Part shown: positions 16,681 to 29,393 of the stretch, piece by piece
Layout: each line of letters starts with the position of its first letter
How positions within the stretch are numbered: position 1 is the stretch's first letter
Origin: Polyangium fumosum
Lineage (GTDB): Bacteria > Myxococcota_A > Polyangia > Polyangiales > Polyangiaceae
DNA length: 64,000 nt
Assembly: GCF_005144585.1 (NCBI RefSeq)
Contig: NZ_SSMQ01000041.1
Span: 46,790-110,789, forward strand
Direction: 5' to 3'
The notes under the pieces: generated by a model
The model's input: only the letters and a program-made list of their open reading frames with translations
The model's database searches: none
What the model was told of the DNA's origin: nothing
Program-made: the position numbers and the translations under genes

Positions 16681-18765
16681 TTATTGCGCGATGAGCGTCT
16701 TGCTCACGTCGTCGACGACCGCCTCGATCGCCTCGTCCGGCTTCTCCGGCGACGCGCCCGATCCCTGGCCCGCCGCGCCGCCGCTGTTGATGTAGACCTT
16801 CGTGCCGCGGATCGTGACGCCGCTGCCGTCGATCCGGATGAACCCACCCGGGCCCTTCAGCGTGAGGTCCTCGGCCTCGATCACGAGCGCCGTCCCCGCC
16901 TTGATGTGCAGCTCCTTCGACACCGCGAGCGCGTGGTTCTCGCCGATGAGCTCGTGCCGGTCGCCCTTCACTTCGAGCGACTGGTTGCCCTCGATGCGCT
17001 GGTTGCGCTTGCCCTGCACGTGCAGGTGGCTGTTGCCCTCGACGCGCTCGCGCTTGTCCTGCTTGATGACGATGTCCTGGTCCTTGCCGACGAACACCTT
17101 CACGAAGCCGATCGTCTTGTCCTGCTCGTCATTCGAGACGAGCTTCTGCCGATCGTGGCCGATCGTGATCGTCTCGTCGTTCTTGACGAGCCTGCGCCGG
17201 TTCTTTTGCGCCTGCTCCCAGACGAGCTCCTGGCCCTTGAGATCCTCGAACATGACCTCGTTGAAGCCGCCGCCGCCGAGCGAGGTGTCGCTCTTCCACG
17301 TCGAGCGTGTCTTGTTGTCGGGCAACTTGTACGGGACGGCCTGCTTCGCGTTGTAGACGCGGCCCACGATGATCGGCTGATCTGGATCCCCGTCGAGGAA
17401 GCCCACCATCACCTCGTGCCCGATGCGCGGGATCACGATCATGCCGTACCCCGTGCCCGCCCAGCCCTGGCTCACGCGGATCCAGCACGAGCTGCCGTCG
17501 TCGTTTTTCCCCTCGCGATCCCAGGGGAACTGCACGCGCACGCGGCCGAACTCGTCGGTGTGGATCTCCTGGCCCGCGGGGCCCACCACGACCGCGCTCT
17601 GCACGCCCTCGACCTTGGGCTTTTGCGTCTTCTGCTGCGGCCGGTAGGGCGCGTCCGTGAACGCGGCTTGCCCCGACATCGTCCACTCCTCGCCCGGCGT
17701 GCCCTCGACCGAGAACTCCGTGACGAGCAGGCGTTTGTCCTCGCCGAGTTCGGCGTGCGGGTGTTTGTCGACCGAGAAGATTTGCCCCGGCCAGAGGTCG
17801 ATCGTGTTCGTCTCGAACCCGATCGTGCGCTTGTCCGCGCGCGTGCCGCCGAGCATGCGATCGGCGCGCTCCTTGCCGAACCCTTGATCGTAGCGCGCCG
17901 TGCCCTTGTCGTCTGCGGCCGGCGTGCCGCCGCCGCCCTTGCCGTTCTCGACGAGCGTGGCGCCCGGCTGGTAATGGTACTGCTCGTACTTCGCCTCGGG
18001 GCCCTCGGCCTTCGGCGCGTCGCCGAAGAGCGCGAACATCGGATTCCGGAAGTCGTAGTCGCGAATCGTGTGCGCGCCCGGCCGGACGATGTGCGTGAGG
18101 CGGACCTTCGAGAGGTACTCCTTCTCGGACTCGCGGTTCGGGTTGTCCACGTAGGGAAGGGCGCCGCCGGGGCGCGCGGGGTTCGCTTCGAGGCGATCAC
18201 TCAACGTGAACTTCGAGCCCTTCGCGTCGTCGTCCGGGAACGTGTACGAGATGCCCGCCTCTTCGAGCAGGCGGCTGACGAAGGCGAAATCGGTCTCGCC
18301 GTACTGGACCTTGTACTCGAGCTTCGGGTAGCGGCCCCGATCGATCTCCCACTTCGCCTCGACGCTCCACTCGCCGAGCAGGCGATCGACGATGTCGGGG
18401 ATCGAGAGGTGCTGGTAGATGCGATACCCGCGGCGCTGCGTGAGCAGCCACAACGTCGGCACGATGCGGAGCGAATACGTCGAGAGCTCCTTGCCGAGGC
18501 CTCCCGGCTGCACCGCGTGCACCTGCTCGATGGAGCTCACCACGCCGCTCCAGAGCCGCGCGCCGCCGAGGCGCGCGTACGCCCAGCCGCTGATGACGCG
18601 GAGGCTCGCCGGCTGCCCGACGATCGCTTCGAGATCGATCGAGGGGCTCTCCGAGCGCGCCATCACGTTCACGCTGAACAAGCTCGAGACGGACTCGTGC
18701 ACCGAGAAATAGCGCACCGACAACGACGTCTCACCAGATGCGAACGATAGCTCCAAGATCGGCAT
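16681..18765 (-). CDS. vgrG: type VI secretion spike protein VgrG (copy 2)
   Basis: 694 aa, first gene of the minus-strand island. The ATG at 18765 is preceded by a strong GAGGAGGCGG. Layout matches copy 1: gp27-like N-terminus (MPILELSFASGETSLSVRYF), gp5 OB-fold (TDEFGRVRVQFPWDREG, WIRVSQGWAGTGYGM), and a stem with Gln/Arg/Asn-rich repeats (QAQKNRRRLVKND, KRNQRIEGNQSLEVKGD). The C-terminus is short, without an effector domain. The central region is nearly parallel to copy 1, pointing to duplication of a vgrG unit within the island. Core tss genes are not in the window. Confidence 0.96.
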   Translation of the reverse strand: MPILELSFASGETSLSVRYFSVHESVSSLFSVNVMARSESPSIDLEAIVGQPASLRVISGWAYARLGGARLWSGVVSSIEQVHAVQPGGLGKELSTYSLRIVPTLWLLTQRRGYRIYQHLSIPDIVDRLLGEWSVEAKWEIDRGRYPKLEYKVQYGETDFAFVSRLLEEAGISYTFPDDDAKGSKFTLSDRLEANPARPGGALPYVDNPNRESEKEYLSKVRLTHIVRPGAHTIRDYDFRNPMFALFGDAPKAEGPEAKYEQYHYQPGATLVENGKGGGGTPAADDKGTARYDQGFGKERADRMLGGTRADKRTIGFETNTIDLWPGQIFSVDKHPHAELGEDKRLLVTEFSVEGTPGEEWTMSGQAAFTDAPYRPQQKTQKPKVEGVQSAVVVGPAGQEIHTDEFGRVRVQFPWDREGKNDDGSSCWIRVSQGWAGTGYGMIVIPRIGHEVMVGFLDGDPDQPIIVGRVYNAKQAVPYKLPDNKTRSTWKSDTSLGGGGFNEVMFEDLKGQELVWEQAQKNRRRLVKNDETITIGHDRQKLVSNDEQDKTIGFVKVFVGKDQDIVIKQDKRERVEGNSHLHVQGKRNQRIEGNQSLEVKGDRHELIGENHALAVSKELHIKAGTALVIEAEDLTLKGPGGFIRIDGSGVTIRGTKVYINSGGAAGQGSGASPEKPDEAIEAVVDDVSKTLIAQ

Positions 18766-19069
18766 GGAAGCCGCCTCCTCGACGTGACCGCCCGGACCAA
18801 TGCGCGTACTGTCCGATTTTTGGCATCGGCACCCTAAACCGGCTTCGCGGTCGGGCTCAAGATCAAAATGGGTGAAAAAAGGTGTCGCTCTGCGTCAATG
18901 ATCGCGGTCGATCGCGTCGTCGCCGAGCCGATCGGGCATGTCGCTCACATCCTCTTCGGCCTCGGGGCCCGTGGCCTCGTCGAAGTGGGGCGCCTCGGGC
19001 CTTGCCCGAGGGAGGACGGGGAGCTGTGGAAGCTGGCGCGGAGCACCTGGCGGGCTGTATCCGCGGAGC
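18766..19069. other. 304-base intergenic stretch upstream of vgrG copy 2
   Basis: Contains the ribosome binding site of vgrG copy 2 and presumably its promoter, with short A/T tracts at about 18813-18816 and 18872-18880. A minus-strand frame (18895-19191) overlaps the tfuA end and has no credible start, so I do not call a gene. No hairpin with a T-run was recognised after tfuA. Confidence 0.4.
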
Positions 19070-19834
19070 TCAAGAGCGCCGCTCGTCCGTGATCGGTACC
19101 GCCCTTTCGTGTGCCCGGCGGGTGATCGACGCCCACGCGTCCGTGTGCTGGAACGGAAACCGCACCTCCTTGCGCGCAAGCCCGCTCGCAATCCGCTCCC
19201 GGATGAGCCGCAGCATTGCGAGCGCGTCGCGCTTCTTCACGTCCACCCGTAGCTCCGGCAGCGCGTCCCGTAAGGCGGAGAGCTCCGCCTCCGGCACCCC
19301 GCGCACGCGCCCGCTCGTGAGGATCGCCGGGTAGCACCGCTCCGCATAGAACAGCTCCCGGGCGGCCTGGATCAGCGCCTCGCGTGATCCCTCCGTGATC
19401 ACACCGCGCTGCGCCGCGCGGCGCAGCGTCTCCCGCATATTCACCATGGCCTCCGACACCGGTCGATACCCCCCCTCCGCGAGCCTGTGCGCCACCGCCA
19501 CCTCGTCATCGTCCGTGAGATCGCCCCGCGCGTACGCCGCATGAATCTCGCCCACCCCCTCCATGCCGAAGGGCCCAAGCTCCGCCGCCCGGAGCGCGCC
19601 CAGGCTCGCCGCGCCGAAGACGTGAATGCCCCGTGACATCGCCCATAACACCTCCTTGTGCGCCACGGAGGGCACGTGCTCGAAGGAGCCGTCGAGGATC
19701 CCGATGACCGCCGGCTCCTCCTGCGCCGCGCGGTACACGTCGCCCTGTGCGGCCGGGGGGCGGTACATTGCGTCGAGCTCCCGGAGGCCCTCCTCCGCTG
19801 AGAGCGTTGGGCCCGTGAAGATATGGACCTTCAT
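19070..19834 (-). CDS. tfuA: TfuA-like protein, YcaO partner
   Basis: 254 aa, starting with ATG overlapping the ycaO stop (ATGA). The N-terminal half has the TfuA pattern: MKVHIFTGPTLSAEE, AVIGILDGSFEHVPSVAHKE, and GIHVFGAASLGALRAAEL. TfuA proteins work with YcaO enzymes in backbone thioamidation, probably by supplying or activating sulfur. The C-terminal third is helical and Arg-rich. Last gene of a four-gene minus-strand unit. Confidence 0.88.
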   Translation of the reverse strand: MKVHIFTGPTLSAEEGLRELDAMYRPPAAQGDVYRAAQEEPAVIGILDGSFEHVPSVAHKEVLWAMSRGIHVFGAASLGALRAAELGPFGMEGVGEIHAAYARGDLTDDDEVAVAHRLAEGGYRPVSEAMVNMRETLRRAAQRGVITEGSREALIQAARELFYAERCYPAILTSGRVRGVPEAELSALRDALPELRVDVKKRDALAMLRLIRERIASGLARKEVRFPFQHTDAWASITRRAHERAVPITDERRS

Positions 19835-21060
19835 CTCGTGCGCCCCTCCATGCGTCTCCGGGCGCGAAGCCCCGGCACATACCCCGGTACATCATGGTTG
19901 GCCTCGAGCCCCGGCACGATCACCCGCACCACCGGGATCCCGAAGGCTGCCTTCGTCAGATCGATCGTGATGACTTGCGAGAGCCCTGCCGCCGCGAGGC
20001 GTTCGAGGAGCCAGGCCACGTCGTCGTCGAGCGTCTCGTCTTCGTGATCCGGCGCGGCCTCGAAGCTTCGCGCCGGCGGCGACGCCGCGAGCATCCGGAG
20101 CGCCCGGCGCGCGGCGTCGAGATCGCCCCCCTCGGGCCGCTCGTGGCAATGCACGTCGTCGCGAGACCCCGTGATCAGCGTGAGCCGGCTCTGGGCCGCC
20201 TCCGTGAGCGCACGCGACAGGGCGACGGCGCGCGACGGGTGACAGCCCATGCCCCCCATCGGCCCGATCGGCCGCTGGGGGTTCGGCTCCCGGTCCACGA
20301 TCACGCACGAGAAGACCGGGACTCCGATATCGGACGTCACCTCCCAGACGGCCACCTCCACGCCCGCCTCTTCGTATTTGTCGAGCAGGGACCGGCAGAG
20401 GGGGTCAGGGACCGTGGAGAGGTCCACGCGCGCCTCTTTTTGTGCCTCACCGGCAAGCTGGAAGAGCGCCGTCGCGTCGCGCTCGATCAGCTCGGCGAGG
20501 GCGTGGCCGAGCGCCTCCAGCGGGTGATTGCCGGAGGCGAGGCCGTTCGAGCTCATCAAGAAGGACCCGCTGCCCGAGGGGAGCGGCAGCGTGTAATCCA
20601 TATGGACCATCTCGTAAGGCACCCACATGCTGCCGCCATGGAGCATTTCCTGCCCCTCGATCCACAACGTGCGTAGGTTGTCGTGAAACACGCTCCCCGC
20701 GAGGCGCGGCAGGCCGGAGAGGTCGGCCACGCGGTGGGAGAAGCGCAACTCGTTCCGTGTGGCGAGCCGGAGGGGTCGGTCGATATGCTCTGCATGATAC
20801 TGCTCCACCGACTCCATGAGCGCCGAGGCCCGCGCCGAGGCGCGATCCGCGCCCTTGCCCTGCGATACCGAGAGCGAGCGCGCGTTCGGCCGGATCGCCA
20901 TCGCCACGGGAATGCCGATGGTGTCGAGCCCGGTCACGTCGGCGATGCGGGTGATACCCATGATGGGCAGGAGGCCCTGGACGCGGGCGAGCGTCGCCTC
21001 GGGCGGGACGATGCGGTGTGTCCCCCGCCGAAAGCGCTTCGCTGCAGGCGTGGTGGACAT
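19831..21060 (-). CDS. ycaO: YcaO-domain ATP-dependent backbone-modifying enzyme
   Basis: 409 aa. The ATP-binding signature SVSQGKGADRASARASALM with the following ESVEQYHAE covers residues 64-91, and DVTGLDTIGIPVAMAIRP (41-58) is the usual YcaO opening. YcaO enzymes phosphorylate a peptide amide and insert a nucleophile, making azolines, amidines or, with TfuA, thioamides. The C-terminus ends in a basic tail and lacks the PxPxP ending of azoline-forming members, which fits the TfuA-dependent type. It starts four bases after the Big_2 gene stop. No short RiPP precursor is evident, so the substrate is unknown. Confidence 0.9.
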   Translation of the reverse strand: MSTTPAAKRFRRGTHRIVPPEATLARVQGLLPIMGITRIADVTGLDTIGIPVAMAIRPNARSLSVSQGKGADRASARASALMESVEQYHAEHIDRPLRLATRNELRFSHRVADLSGLPRLAGSVFHDNLRTLWIEGQEMLHGGSMWVPYEMVHMDYTLPLPSGSGSFLMSSNGLASGNHPLEALGHALAELIERDATALFQLAGEAQKEARVDLSTVPDPLCRSLLDKYEEAGVEVAVWEVTSDIGVPVFSCVIVDREPNPQRPIGPMGGMGCHPSRAVALSRALTEAAQSRLTLITGSRDDVHCHERPEGGDLDAARRALRMLAASPPARSFEAAPDHEDETLDDDVAWLLERLAAAGLSQVITIDLTKAAFGIPVVRVIVPGLEANHDVPGYVPGLRARRRMEGRTR

Positions 21061-21064
21061 GCCA

Positions 21065-21766
21065 TCACACCTTCCTCACGAGCTTCCCGGGAGCCGGGGT
21101 GATTGGCGAGGGGTTCAGGACGTAACATGTGGTCCACGTCGGCGAGGGGGGCACGTAGGAGGCGAGCGTCTTGTCGCTGGACTGGGCCTTGCTGTTCATG
21201 TCGCTGAGCGACGGGACTTGGCTGCTTTGGGTAGGAACGATGGTCGCCAAGGTCCAGACGTCGGGCGTGAGCGCGTACAGGGCGCCGTCGGCGCCGTAGA
21301 CGAGCAGCATCCCTGCGCGCAGCGTCGCATACCCAACATTGCCGTTCGCGTCGGCGGCCTGGATGATGGCCGTCCCGAGGTTGATGGCCTCCGCCTTCCC
21401 GTCCTCTGGGCCGATCGTCACCACGGCCTTGTTCAAGCTCGTCCAGGTCACGGCGTCCACGCCGCGTACGGAGAACGTGATGTCGTTACCCGTCTCGATC
21501 GCCGTATCTCTCGGGGCTACCTCGAGAGAACCTACGTAGAGGGTGACGCTCGCCGTGTTTTCATCCTCGTCCATGCCCGTGATGGTCACGGGCGAACTGC
21601 TTTGCTTGATGCCCGTCACGAGACCTGTTTGATCGACGGTCGCAATGCGCGAGTCCGAGCTTGTCCAGGACAGAGATTGCTGCTTCGTAACGCTCTTCAA
21701 CGAAAGCTGCGTCTGCTGCCCGACGACGAGACTCCGGGTCTCCGCGTGAAGGATGAGCGTGCTCAT
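21065..21766 (-). CDS. Big_2 (Ig-like) domain protein in the YcaO operon
   Basis: 233 aa. Residues 1-80 form a bacterial Ig-like group 2 domain (LVVGQQTQLSL, LSWTSSDSRIATVDQTGLVTG), and 80-150 look like a second degenerate Ig-like repeat (VTWTSLNKAVVTIG). Residues 150-233 are unrecognised, with a beta-like stretch (MLLVYGADGALYAL) and a tail rich in Ser, Pro and Thr with a single Cys (WTTCYVLNPSPITPAPGKL). No signal peptide at the N-terminus. It lies 23 bases after the kinase gene and four before ycaO, so it is either a partner or a possible substrate of the YcaO-TfuA pair. The substrate idea is inference. Confidence 0.75.
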   Translation of the reverse strand: MSTLILHAETRSLVVGQQTQLSLKSVTKQQSLSWTSSDSRIATVDQTGLVTGIKQSSSPVTITGMDEDENTASVTLYVGSLEVAPRDTAIETGNDITFSVRGVDAVTWTSLNKAVVTIGPEDGKAEAINLGTAIIQAADANGNVGYATLRAGMLLVYGADGALYALTPDVWTLATIVPTQSSQVPSLSDMNSKAQSSDKTLASYVPPSPTWTTCYVLNPSPITPAPGKLVRKV

Positions 21767-21789
21767 GGTTCTTCAATTGCCTTTCTCGA

Positions 21790-25185
<3,396 letters not shown>

Positions 25186-25435
25186 CCGACTGCGATGTTA
25201 CCCGCCTCGCTTGTGTGAGGTCGAGGGGTCTTCCGAGCGTGAGGGCAAGATGTTGCCCGCGGCAAGAGGTTGCTTTCGGGGGGAGGGGGCGTCGGGCCAA
25301 TTGTTGCCGCTCCCGAGCGGCAATGAGGGGGCGCCGTCGCATGGACGATTGGCATGCGGATTGCTCGGTTTATGTGCACGGACGAATCGAGCGGTGCTCG
25401 ACGGAATCGAACCATTCACCCGGCCAAACCCGACC
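25186..25435. promoter_or_regulatory. divergent intergenic region, kinase operon versus CdtB-like gene
   Basis: 250 bases between diverging starts; promoters for both directions should be here. No box is convincing by eye, and the start of the CdtB-like gene (25436) lacks a strong Shine-Dalgarno sequence. Confidence 0.35.
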
Positions 25436-26236
25436 ATGCCCAACCTGAACGTGATCACCTGGAACAGCACGGGGGAGACGCCGCAGGGCGCAGCCGACCT
25501 GCTGGACGTCATCAACCATCTCACGACCAACGGCTGGCTGCCGGATCTGATCGTGATCCAGGAGGCGAACGCAGCACCCGGGGGCCCGATCTACCAGATG
25601 CTGCAGGGGCTCGGCGCCGCATACAACCAGCCACCTGCACACGCCACCGAGGGGGGCCCCGGCGGACGAGGTTACATCCTCCTCCTCCGCATCGGCATCG
25701 GCGGCAAGGGGTCCTTTGCCAGGGCCGATCTGGCCAATGATCAGGCGCTGTTGAACTGGATGAACATCCATTTGAGCCTCTCGGCACGGCAGATGGCCCT
25801 GGCCGAGCTCGCGACCATGCGTATGCCGGCGACGGCGACGCTGACCGTCGGCGGCCGAAACGTGCCGTTTCTGACGTGGCATGCGCCGCGCGGGCCTGGG
25901 CAAGTGCTCACCGGCGCCACGTTGGGAGGCGGCGCCAACCCCGATGCCTATCTGTTCCTCCAGAACTCCGGCATCTATGGGCCGCTCGTCGCCCCGGGGC
26001 CGAACAACCTGGGTCTCATTGCCGGTGACCTCAACGTGAACGTCGCCACGCTCAATCACAATACCGGTATCCCGGCTCTGCCCTACATTCTTCCCGGATT
26101 CGTCGGCGTGTCGGACAACCTCGATCACATCCTTGGACATGCCAATGCCGGCGGAGCGCCCCCCACGTTTTCGGGTTCCGGCCATTTCCCGGCCTCGGGC
26201 ACGCACAACATCCTGGTCAGTACCGTTGGCTTCTAG
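25436..26236 (+). CDS. endonuclease/exonuclease/phosphatase-fold protein, CdtB/DNase I-like
   Basis: 266 aa from ATG 25436; the longer frame from 25211 starts in non-coding-looking sequence. It shows the order of DNase I-fold motifs: VITWNSTG (6-13), VIQEAN with metal Glu43, TWHAPRG with His149, GDLNVN with Asp198 and Asn200, and SDNLDHIL with Asp230 and His231. This resembles CdtB, the nuclease subunit of cytolethal distending toxin, more than sphingomyelinases. No signal peptide is visible. It is followed after 118 bases by an unrecognised 227-aa gene. A toxin role is inference; a phosphodiesterase is the alternative. Confidence 0.75.
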   Translation: MPNLNVITWNSTGETPQGAADLLDVINHLTTNGWLPDLIVIQEANAAPGGPIYQMLQGLGAAYNQPPAHATEGGPGGRGYILLLRIGIGGKGSFARADLANDQALLNWMNIHLSLSARQMALAELATMRMPATATLTVGGRNVPFLTWHAPRGPGQVLTGATLGGGANPDAYLFLQNSGIYGPLVAPGPNNLGLIAGDLNVNVATLNHNTGIPALPYILPGFVGVSDNLDHILGHANAGGAPPTFSGSGHFPASGTHNILVSTVGF

Positions 26237-26354
26237 CCGGCGCGGCCAGCGGACCAAAGAAGAATTCCCACGAAGCGTCCCCTCGCTGCTGAGGGGGCGC
26301 GTCGCCAAGCCCAATAGAAAGTGGCTTCAAGAAGAAGCCAGAGGAGATCGAATC

Positions 26355-27038
26355 ATGCCCACGTTCAAGTTGAGCACCGCGTTTACCCAGGAGGACCTGA
26401 ACCGCTTCTACGCTTCGGGGTCCAACATCGTCGTCGCCAAGCCGAACGCCGGCGGAATGCCGAACGTCGCGTGGCTCGTGTACAGGCCGCTGCTCGGCAA
26501 CACGGTCACCTGGGAAGAACAATACGGCATCTACGCGTCCAACGTCGACATCATCAACGGGGCGCAGCTCACGCAGATGTCGAAGTCCGAGTTCCCGGCC
26601 CTGGACAACAAGAGCTATCCGCTCACGGCGGCCGGGTTCTTCGGTCCCCCGTCGACGGGCGGGAGACAGGGCTCCTACACGGCCGTGAATGAATATAACA
26701 ACCTGCCCAAAGGGTACCTGACGTTCGGGTTGTTCCAGGACGCGGTGGTGGATGGAACGCCGGCCCTGGGGAACGCCGTGTCCGCCGCTCCGGTCATCTA
26801 CAACAGCACCGCGGTCATGACCCCGTTCACCACGGTGTATCTGTGGGTGCAATCCCAGGTGGTGAGCAACACAGTCGTCACCAACGTGACCTCACCCATG
26901 ACGGAGGTCATTTTCGGCGGCCCCGTCACGGAGGTCTCGCTGATGTACGACGCGAGCTCGGGCAAGTTCATCACGGCACCTGGCAGGACCATGGCCGAGA
27001 AGGCCCCGCTGCGACACCACCTCCCCTCGCTGGCCTGA
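26355..27038 (+). CDS. unrecognised 227-aa beta-rich protein beside the CdtB-like gene
   Basis: ATG 26355, preceded by AGAGGAGATCGAATC. No family recognised. It has no signal peptide, few charged residues in the middle, and many Val/Thr/Asn/Tyr residues in alternating patterns (VVAKPNAGGMPNVAWLVYRP, VSNTVVTNVTSPMTEVIF), suggesting a beta-sandwich or lectin/pore-former-like fold. Lower GC bias and codon texture than neighbours, as in the preceding gene, hints that the two were acquired together. Possible delivery or binding partner of the nuclease, but only position supports this. Confidence 0.6.
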   Translation: MPTFKLSTAFTQEDLNRFYASGSNIVVAKPNAGGMPNVAWLVYRPLLGNTVTWEEQYGIYASNVDIINGAQLTQMSKSEFPALDNKSYPLTAAGFFGPPSTGGRQGSYTAVNEYNNLPKGYLTFGLFQDAVVDGTPALGNAVSAAPVIYNSTAVMTPFTTVYLWVQSQVVSNTVVTNVTSPMTEVIFGGPVTEVSLMYDASSGKFITAPGRTMAEKAPLRHHLPSLA

Positions 27039-27061
27039 TCCAAGCGGATCCGAGGCGTTGG

Positions 27062-28897
27062 TCACGAGCGCCCCGGTCGCCGGAGGCCGAGCCGCTTCAT
27101 CCGGTACGACAATGTTCGCACCGGTATGCCCAGCCGCTCGGCCGCCGCCTTTCGGCTCCAGCCCGCCGCCTCGAGTGCCTCCCGTAAGATCGTCGCCTCG
27201 TATCCCTCCACGCGCTCGCGGACCCCGGCCGGATCCTCGCCTTCGCCTTCCACGGGCACGTCGGCCGTCCTCGTCGGCGCTGGCCCCTCCCATTCCACCG
27301 CCGCCCGTGCCGGCCTCTCCGCCCCCCGCACCCGCGCCGGCAAATCCTCCTCGTCGATCAACGTCCCGCGCGCCACCACCACCGCTCGCTCGATCACGTT
27401 CCGCAACTCGCGCACGTTGCCCGGCCACGCATACGCCCGCAGCCGTTCGAGCACCGTCGGCGAAAACCCCTGCACCGCCCGCGCATTGCCCTCGTTCGCC
27501 CGCGCGAGGAACCTGCGCGACAGCGGCTCGATTTCATCCACCCGCTCCCGGAGCGGCGGGATCTCGAGCACCACCGTGCTCAATCGATAAAACAGATCGG
27601 AGCGGAATGCCCCGTCGCGCGCCATCGCCTCCAGATCCCGGTGCGTCGCCGACACGACCCGCACATCCACCGTGATTTCCCGGACCGAGCCCACGCGGCA
27701 CAACGTCCCCGTTTCCAGCACCCGCAAGAGCGCCGCCTGCGCCGGCATGGCCAGCTCGCCGATTTCGTCGAGGAACACCGTCCCCCCGTCGGCCTCCTCG
27801 AAGACCCCCTTTTGCTGCGCCGCCGCCCCTGTGAAGGCTCCCCGCTCGTGGCCGAAAAGCGTGCTCTCGACCAGCTCCTTCGGGATCGCCCCGCAGTTGA
27901 CGCGCACCATTCGCTTGTTTCGCCGCGGCCCGCGCTCGTGCAGCGCCCGCGCGAGCACCTCTTTCCCCGTCCCCGTCTCACCGTGCAGGATCACCGGCAC
28001 CCGTGCCCCCGCCACCCGCTCCACCGTCGAGAGCACCTCGCGCATCGCCCGACCCGCGACGAGTGCGTCGTCCTCGAGCACCTCCCCGTCGGCGAACCCC
28101 CTCGTCCCCTCCACCTCCACGGGTCGCTCCGCTGTCGCACGATTGACCGCGTCGCGGGACAAGCTGATCAGCGCCTCCACGGTGCTCCCCGCGTCCGGAT
28201 AGGCCGCCACGCCGACCCGGAGCTGCGCCCCTTCCTTCCCCTGCGACGCCACGATCCGCTGCGCCACGCGCGTCGCCTCCTCCGTCCCCATCTCGGGCAA
28301 GAGCACCTGCGCTGCCCCGGGCCCGTACGTCGCGATCCGATCGAAGGGCCGGATCGCTTCCCGCACCGCGGCGAGCCAGTCCCGCACGTGCGGCGACCGA
28401 TCCCCCACGGGCTTCGCGCGCACCACGAGCAGCGCGAACGGCCGCCGCAGCTCGCGCGCCCGCGCCGCCTCCTCGTTCACGCGGCGCAAGAACCCCTCTT
28501 CGCCGTCAATCCCGAGCGACTCCCCCGTGGGGGCCAGCACGTGAACACACGCGAGCACGCTGCCCAGCATCACCTCGTCGCCGATCTCGATGCCGGCCCT
28601 GTCGATTCGCTGCCCGGCGAGCCACGTCCCGTTGCGCGAGCCCAGATCCTCCACGAGGAGCCGATCGCCCGCGAGCATGAAGCGGGCGTGTTGCCGGGAG
28701 AGGGTGCGGTCGTGAACCTGCAGATCCGAAGGCTCCGTCCGCCCCACGACGAGCGGCGTGTCCGGCACGAGCAGAGCGATCTCCATGCCCTGCTGGGCCT
28801 GAACCACCACCGCGAGCCGCCGCCCTTCCTCGGGAGCGTCCAGCGGCGAGGGCGCCGATGCCATCGGTTCGGTCTCGACTACGCCGCTCATCGTCAA
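27062..28897 (-). CDS. FHA-domain sigma-54-dependent activator
   Basis: 611 aa. An FHA domain (about 45-115; VVGRTEPSDLQV, LSRQHARF, SRNGTW) is followed by a GGDEF-like or cyclase-like region (130-240) without GGDEF residues. The AAA+ domain has GETGTGKE, the sigma-54 contact loop GAFTGA, and FLDEIGEL. A Fis-type HTH ends the protein (RKAAAERLGIPVRTLSYRMKR). It should activate sigma-54 promoters in response to phosphothreonine signals. An alternative ATG two codons in is possible. It is convergent with the 227-aa gene; targets are unknown. Confidence 0.92.
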   Translation of the reverse strand: MTMSGVVETEPMASAPSPLDAPEEGRRLAVVVQAQQGMEIALLVPDTPLVVGRTEPSDLQVHDRTLSRQHARFMLAGDRLLVEDLGSRNGTWLAGQRIDRAGIEIGDEVMLGSVLACVHVLAPTGESLGIDGEEGFLRRVNEEAARARELRRPFALLVVRAKPVGDRSPHVRDWLAAVREAIRPFDRIATYGPGAAQVLLPEMGTEEATRVAQRIVASQGKEGAQLRVGVAAYPDAGSTVEALISLSRDAVNRATAERPVEVEGTRGFADGEVLEDDALVAGRAMREVLSTVERVAGARVPVILHGETGTGKEVLARALHERGPRRNKRMVRVNCGAIPKELVESTLFGHERGAFTGAAAQQKGVFEEADGGTVFLDEIGELAMPAQAALLRVLETGTLCRVGSVREITVDVRVVSATHRDLEAMARDGAFRSDLFYRLSTVVLEIPPLRERVDEIEPLSRRFLARANEGNARAVQGFSPTVLERLRAYAWPGNVRELRNVIERAVVVARGTLIDEEDLPARVRGAERPARAAVEWEGPAPTRTADVPVEGEGEDPAGVRERVEGYEATILREALEAAGWSRKAAAERLGIPVRTLSYRMKRLGLRRPGRS

Positions 28898-28993
28898 CCC
28901 GCGACGCTACCATAGGGCGTTCCGAGGCGGACAGAAGCGGAAATTGGAGGGGAGCGGTGAGGCGGTGCACGAGGTCCGGGACCTTGTGGTCAT

Positions 28994-29390
28994 GGTCCGG
29001 GTACTTCGACCACGGGGTCTGGGTACTTCGATCACGGAGTCGGCGAGCTTGAAGTCACGGTCCGGGTACTCCGATCACGGAGTCGGCGAGCTTGAAGTCA
29101 CGGTCCGGGTACTTCGATCACGGAGTCGGCGAGCTTGAAGTCACGGTCCGGGTACTTCGATCACGGAGTCGGCGAGCTTGAAGTCACGGTCCGGGTACTT
29201 CGATCACGGAGTCGGCGAGCTTGAAGTCACGGTCCGGGTACTCCGATCACGGGGTCGGCGAGGTTGAAGTCATGGTCGGGGGACTTCGATCACGGGGTCG
29301 GCGAGGTTGAAGTCACGGTCGGGGGACTTCGATCACGGAGTCGGCGAGGTTGAAGTCATGGTCGGGGGACTTCGATCACGGGGTCCGAAG
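28994..29390. repeat. 43-bp tandem repeat array, 8 full units plus partial ends
   Basis: Units begin with GGTC at 29016, 29059, 29102, 29145, 29188, 29231, 29274 and 29317, with a 22-bp partial unit at 28994 and a partial last unit at 29360. The first six are close to one type (GGTCCGGGTACTTCGATCAC start; 29016 reads GGTCTGGG), and units from 29274 on are a second type with GGTCGGGGGACTTCG. The 43-bp period is not a multiple of three, so it is not a coding repeat, and there are no spacers. It sits between the FHA regulator start and the stop of the lipoprotein gene. Confidence 0.92.
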
Positions 29391-29393
29391 ACG

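Noticed and set aside
18895..19191. Short minus-strand ORF as a RiPP precursor for YcaO-TfuA
   Set aside because: It overlaps the end of tfuA out of frame, lacks a credible start and Shine-Dalgarno sequence, and has no recognisable leader/core layout.
28994..29390. CRISPR array
   Set aside because: The 43-base units are contiguous with no unique spacers and no cas genes nearby.
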